Assembly: GCF_025685425.1 (NCBI RefSeq)
Contig: NZ_JAGTAS010000050.1
Location: 124,001-188,000, forward strand
Origin: Terriglobus albidus
GTDB taxonomy: Bacteria; Acidobacteriota; Terriglobia; Terriglobales; Acidobacteriaceae
Reading direction: 5' to 3'
Length of the DNA stretch: 64,000 bases
Below are positions 61,367-64,000 of the stretch, piece after piece; within the stretch, counting starts at the first letter, position 1, and every line of letters begins with the position of its first letter. The notes under the pieces were generated by a model, which worked only from the letters and a program-made list of their open reading frames with translations, did not search any database and was not told where the DNA came from. The translations under genes were made by a program, and so were the position numbers.

Positions 61367-61690
61367 TTACCGTACGCGAACCCCGAAGCTGACGCCCGGG
61401 CGATAGTAGTAGGGCGGAGGCACCGGCCGCACATACACTGGCCGCGGAGCGTAGTAGACAGGTCTCGGAGCGTAGTAGCCGTAAGGCCGATAGTAGCCAT
61501 AGGGCCGGTAATAGCCACCATAGTACGGCCGATAATAGGGCGGCGGCACCGGCCGAGCTACCAGCACTGGGCCGCCAATCTGAACGCCAACCGCAACCTG
61601 GGCCTCACTCTTTTGCGGAGCCGCCACGAACATCGCGCCGGCCAACGCGGCGCCGGCAATCCACCTGGAAATTGTCTTCAGAGCACTCAT
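61367..61690 (-). CDS. Small secreted Tyr/Pro-rich protein
   Basis: A 107-residue protein. Signal peptide MSALKTISRWIAGAALAGAMFVAAP, then AQVAVGVQIGGPVLVARPVP, then a low-complexity run of Tyr, Pro, Arg and Gly (PPPYYRPYYGGYYRPYGYYR). It ends RPGVSFGVRVR. Its leader and IGGPV core match the next gene upstream (61847), so the two are tandem paralogues with different repeats. AGGAGG before ATG 61690. The function is unknown; such YRP repeats occur in exported proteins that may bind the cell surface. Confidence 0.82.
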   Translation of the reverse strand: MSALKTISRWIAGAALAGAMFVAAPQKSEAQVAVGVQIGGPVLVARPVPPPYYRPYYGGYYRPYGYYRPYGYYAPRPVYYAPRPVYVRPVPPPYYYRPGVSFGVRVR

Positions 61691-61796
61691 CGCATTTACC
61701 TCCTGCGTACATCCAGTTGAACGGGAAACATCGCTTTGTGTTGCGCGCAACCTTTCAAGATGTCTTGGGTTGCTGCTGTAACCTACTGACTCAAAA

Positions 61797-61832
61797 GGAA
61801 AAATGCGGGACGGGTAACGTGCACCCGCCCCG
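61797..61832 (-). terminator. Terminator of the Asp/Arg/Tyr-rich protein gene
   Basis: On the minus strand: CGGGGCGGGT-GCACGTT-ACCCGTCCCG followed by CATTTTTCC, 14 nt after the stop at 61847. The stem has one G-T pair. Confidence 0.75.
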
Positions 61833-61846
61833 GGTGGAAGGCGTAC

Positions 61847-62206
61847 TTAGCGGCGTCCGTAGCCGTATCCGTACCCATAGCCGTGGTCACGGTCCAAGTC
61901 GCGTCCGCGATCATGGTCGTAGTCGCGATAGTAGTCACGGTCATAGTGGCGTTCGCGTTCCCAACGCTCGTGCTGCCAGTACTGGCGGCGGCGCCAGTCG
62001 TCACGGTCACAGTAAGCTCCGTTGTAGTAGCCACCGTTGTAGGCATAGGCATACGGATACGCAGGCTGGGCTACAACGACGGGACCGCCGATCTGCACAC
62101 CGAACGAGACACGCTGCGCCTCTGCTTTGTGAGAGAGACCGAAGAACATCGCGGCAGCTATTGCCGCCCCGCCCATCCACTTCGTTGCCGACTTGATCCT
62201 ATTCAT
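61847..62206 (-). CDS. Small secreted Asp/Arg/Tyr-rich protein
   Basis: A 119-residue protein. Signal peptide MNRIKSATKWMGGAAIAAAM to about residue 30, then RVSFGVQIGGPVVVAQPAYP, followed by a charged low-complexity tail (WERERHYDRDYYRDYDHDRG, GYGYGYGYGRR). It is a tandem paralogue of the gene at 61367, with which it shares the leader type and the VGVQ/FGVQIGGPV core. GGAGG before ATG 62206. Function unknown. The S9 peptidase gene is divergent, with 111 bases between. Confidence 0.82.
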   Translation of the reverse strand: MNRIKSATKWMGGAAIAAAMFFGLSHKAEAQRVSFGVQIGGPVVVAQPAYPYAYAYNGGYYNGAYCDRDDWRRRQYWQHERWERERHYDRDYYRDYDHDRGRDLDRDHGYGYGYGYGRR

Positions 62207-62317
62207 ATGCGGTAACCTCCGCCTTACGTTCTGCTCAAACGCGTTTTGTTGCACCTTGTTGCGCGCAACAAACATGGCTGCACCGGGTTGCGCGAGCGGC
62301 GGTAGACTAATCTCCTC

Positions 62318-64000
62318 ATGCGACCCTTCCTTCTCTTCAGCGCGATGGTTTTCGGTACAGTTGTGGCAGCTTCCGGGCAGGTAAAACGCCCGATGACCTT
62401 CGAAGACCTGCAACAGATCAAACGTGTTGCCGACCCTCAGGTCTCGCCCTCAGGCAAGTGGGTCATGTTTTCGGCCACCTCAGTGGATCTGGCTACGAAT
62501 AAAAAGACCACTCACCTCTATACCGTTCCCGTCGACGGCAGCGCGAAGGAGAAGGCCATCACAGCGGGCAAAGACGGTGAGACCGGCGGCCGCTTCTCGC
62601 CCGATGGCAAGCAGGTGCTCTTCCTCTCCAGCAACGAGGGGAGCCAGCAGATCTATCTCGCTCCCTGGGATGAGCAGCAGGGAGTGGTCGGTCCGTCACA
62701 AAAGCTGACCAATATCTCTACCGAGGCGGACGGCGCTATTTGGTCTCCGAAAGGCAACTGGATCGCGTTTGTCAGCGATGTCTATCCGGAGTGCGCCAGG
62801 GAAGGCGCAGTGGATGATGCCTGCAACAAAACGAAAGACGATGCTGCGGCAAAAAGCCCCGTAAAGGCGCAGATCTGGGATGGTCTTCTCTACCGTCACT
62901 GGGACCACTACCAGGGACTGAAACGCAGCCACATTCTGCTGGTCAGCGCCGATGGCAAGCAGATGCGCGATCTGACACCCACACGCGATATCAAAGACCA
63001 TATCGCTCCTACCTTCTCGCTTGGAGGGCCTATTGGCTATGCGTTCTCGCCCGACGAGAAAGAGCTGGCCTATGTGGTGAATATGGATGAGGTTCCAGCG
63101 GCCAGCACCAACAATGACATCTACACGGTGGATCTCACGTCGTCGAGTGGGAAGCCGGTCAAGGTTACAACCTCACCCGGCAGCGATGATGGTCCGGCAT
63201 ACTCTCCGGACGGAAAGTATCTCGCTTTCCGTTCGCAGGCGCGGCCCGGCTATGAATCAGACCGCTTCCGGTTGATGTTGTATGACCGGGAGAAGAAAAC
63301 CGCTACAGAGGCGGTCAGACGATTCGACAATTGGGTGGACGAGTTCACCTGGTCGCCCGATTCGAAGCGGATCTACTTCGCGTCTGGTTCTGAGGGGCAG
63401 GAGCCTGTGTTTGCGATTGATGTTGATGGTCCAGCTGCCGGAGAAGCAAAAGACATCGTTCATGGAGCGGAGTTCAGTTCTCTGGCCCTGACACCAGACG
63501 GCAAGACATTGATTGCGGCCGCGATGAAAGTAGACCGCCCGGCGGGTATCGTCTCGCTGACAGCCGCAGGCCCGTCCGATCATTACTCCGAGTTGTCAAA
63601 GGGGAATGAGGAGCTGATCCATTCGCTTGAACTCCCCGCGATGGAATCTTTCAAGTTCCCAGGCGCCGGTGGCACTTCTGTGCAGGGCTTCATCATCCGT
63701 CCGCCAAACTTCGATTCACAGAAGAAGTACCCTTTGAAATTCCTCATCCACGGTGGCCCACAGGGGGCCTGGGGAGATATGTGGAGCTATCGCTGGAATC
63801 CTGAACTCTTTGCCGCCAACGGCTATGTCGTAGTCATGATCAATCCGCGCGGTTCTACTGGTTATGGGCAGGCCTTCATTGACGGCGTAAATGGAGACTG
63901 GGGCGGTAAGCCGTACATCGATCTGATGAAGGGACTCGATTACGCTGAGGCGCATTATCCCTTCATCGACAAAGACCGTGAGTGTGCACTCGGTGCGAGC
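62318..64000 (+). CDS. S9 family prolyl oligopeptidase (partial, runs off the window)
   Basis: The first 561 residues of a secreted dipeptidyl/acylaminoacyl peptidase. Signal peptide MRPFLLFSAMVFGTVVAASG, then a WD40-like beta-propeller with PDGK/SPD repeats (ADPQVSPSGKWVMFSATSVD, GGRFSPDGKQVLFLSSNEGS, YAFSPDEKELAYVVN). The catalytic alpha/beta-hydrolase domain starts with KFLIHGGPQGAWGDMW and NPRGSTGYGQAFI, reaching the nucleophile elbow at the very end (LGAS, where GASYGG is expected), so the last residue in the window is the predicted catalytic serine. The start ATG is 62318. Incomplete at the right edge. Confidence 0.92.
   Translation, partial: MRPFLLFSAMVFGTVVAASGQVKRPMTFEDLQQIKRVADPQVSPSGKWVMFSATSVDLATNKKTTHLYTVPVDGSAKEKAITAGKDGETGGRFSPDGKQVLFLSSNEGSQQIYLAPWDEQQGVVGPSQKLTNISTEADGAIWSPKGNWIAFVSDVYPECAREGAVDDACNKTKDDAAAKSPVKAQIWDGLLYRHWDHYQGLKRSHILLVSADGKQMRDLTPTRDIKDHIAPTFSLGGPIGYAFSPDEKELAYVVNMDEVPAASTNNDIYTVDLTSSSGKPVKVTTSPGSDDGPAYSPDGKYLAFRSQARPGYESDRFRLMLYDREKKTATEAVRRFDNWVDEFTWSPDSKRIYFASGSEGQEPVFAIDVDGPAAGEAKDIVHGAEFSSLALTPDGKTLIAAAMKVDRPAGIVSLTAAGPSDHYSELSKGNEELIHSLELPAMESFKFPGAGGTSVQGFIIRPPNFDSQKKYPLKFLIHGGPQGAWGDMWSYRWNPELFAANGYVVVMINPRGSTGYGQAFIDGVNGDWGGKPYIDLMKGLDYAEAHYPFIDKDRECALGAS

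Overview
The window looks like the chromosome of a soil acidobacterium of the Acidobacteriaceae (Terriglobus/Granulicella/Edaphobacter type). This is inferred from protein families and not from a marker gene. There are four very large Oar-like TonB-dependent receptors with an N-terminal carboxypeptidase-regulatory domain, four tandem TIGR03435-type proteins, an acidobacterial VWFA-type protein (TIGR03436), a membrane-anchored winged-helix regulator, and many secreted or Tat-exported catabolic enzymes. Gene density is high and no phage, transposase or CRISPR array was found.

Layout: 0.2-18 kb is a carbohydrate-scavenging region: GH92 mannosidase, Tat-exported class V aminotransferase, Tat-exported Gfo/Idh oxidoreductase, ROK repressor divergent from a TonB-type receptor, an SGNH hydrolase with rearranged motif order, a membrane-anchored regulator, a secreted FAD oxidoreductase and a second receptor. 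18-27 kb (minus strand) is a compact six-gene block: four TIGR03435 paralogues, a receptor and a VWFA protein, with gaps of a few bases or overlapping stop/start codons. 27-35 kb holds an Fpg-like glycosylase, an AIM24 protein, a large PIG-L deacetylase and a duplicated beta-helix/discoidin protein.

35-40.4 kb is a housekeeping run on the plus strand: ispE, tRNA-Gln(UUG), prs, rplY, pth, rpsF, rpsR, rplI. 40.5-42.2 kb is an ECF sigma / putative anti-sigma / secreted protein operon. 42-48 kb has a fourth receptor divergent from a large putative glycosidase. 48-64 kb is mostly cellular machinery: valS, two bactofilin-like proteins, hslVU, a CDF metal exporter, an FmdE-like protein, zapA with a zapB-like partner, a short pheT, an OsmC peroxidase, two small secreted low-complexity proteins and the start of an S9 peptidase.

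The intergenic regions carry two families of dispersed structured repeats. One is an element of about 155 bp made of three hairpins (four copies). The other is a MITE-like element bounded by TTTGTCAT...ATGACAAA (three copies). The most unusual observations are the SGNH hydrolase whose GDS block lies at the C-terminus, after the D..H block (an apparent circular permutation), the six-gene TIGR03435/receptor/VWFA block, and a PheT without the usual tRNA-binding OB domain.
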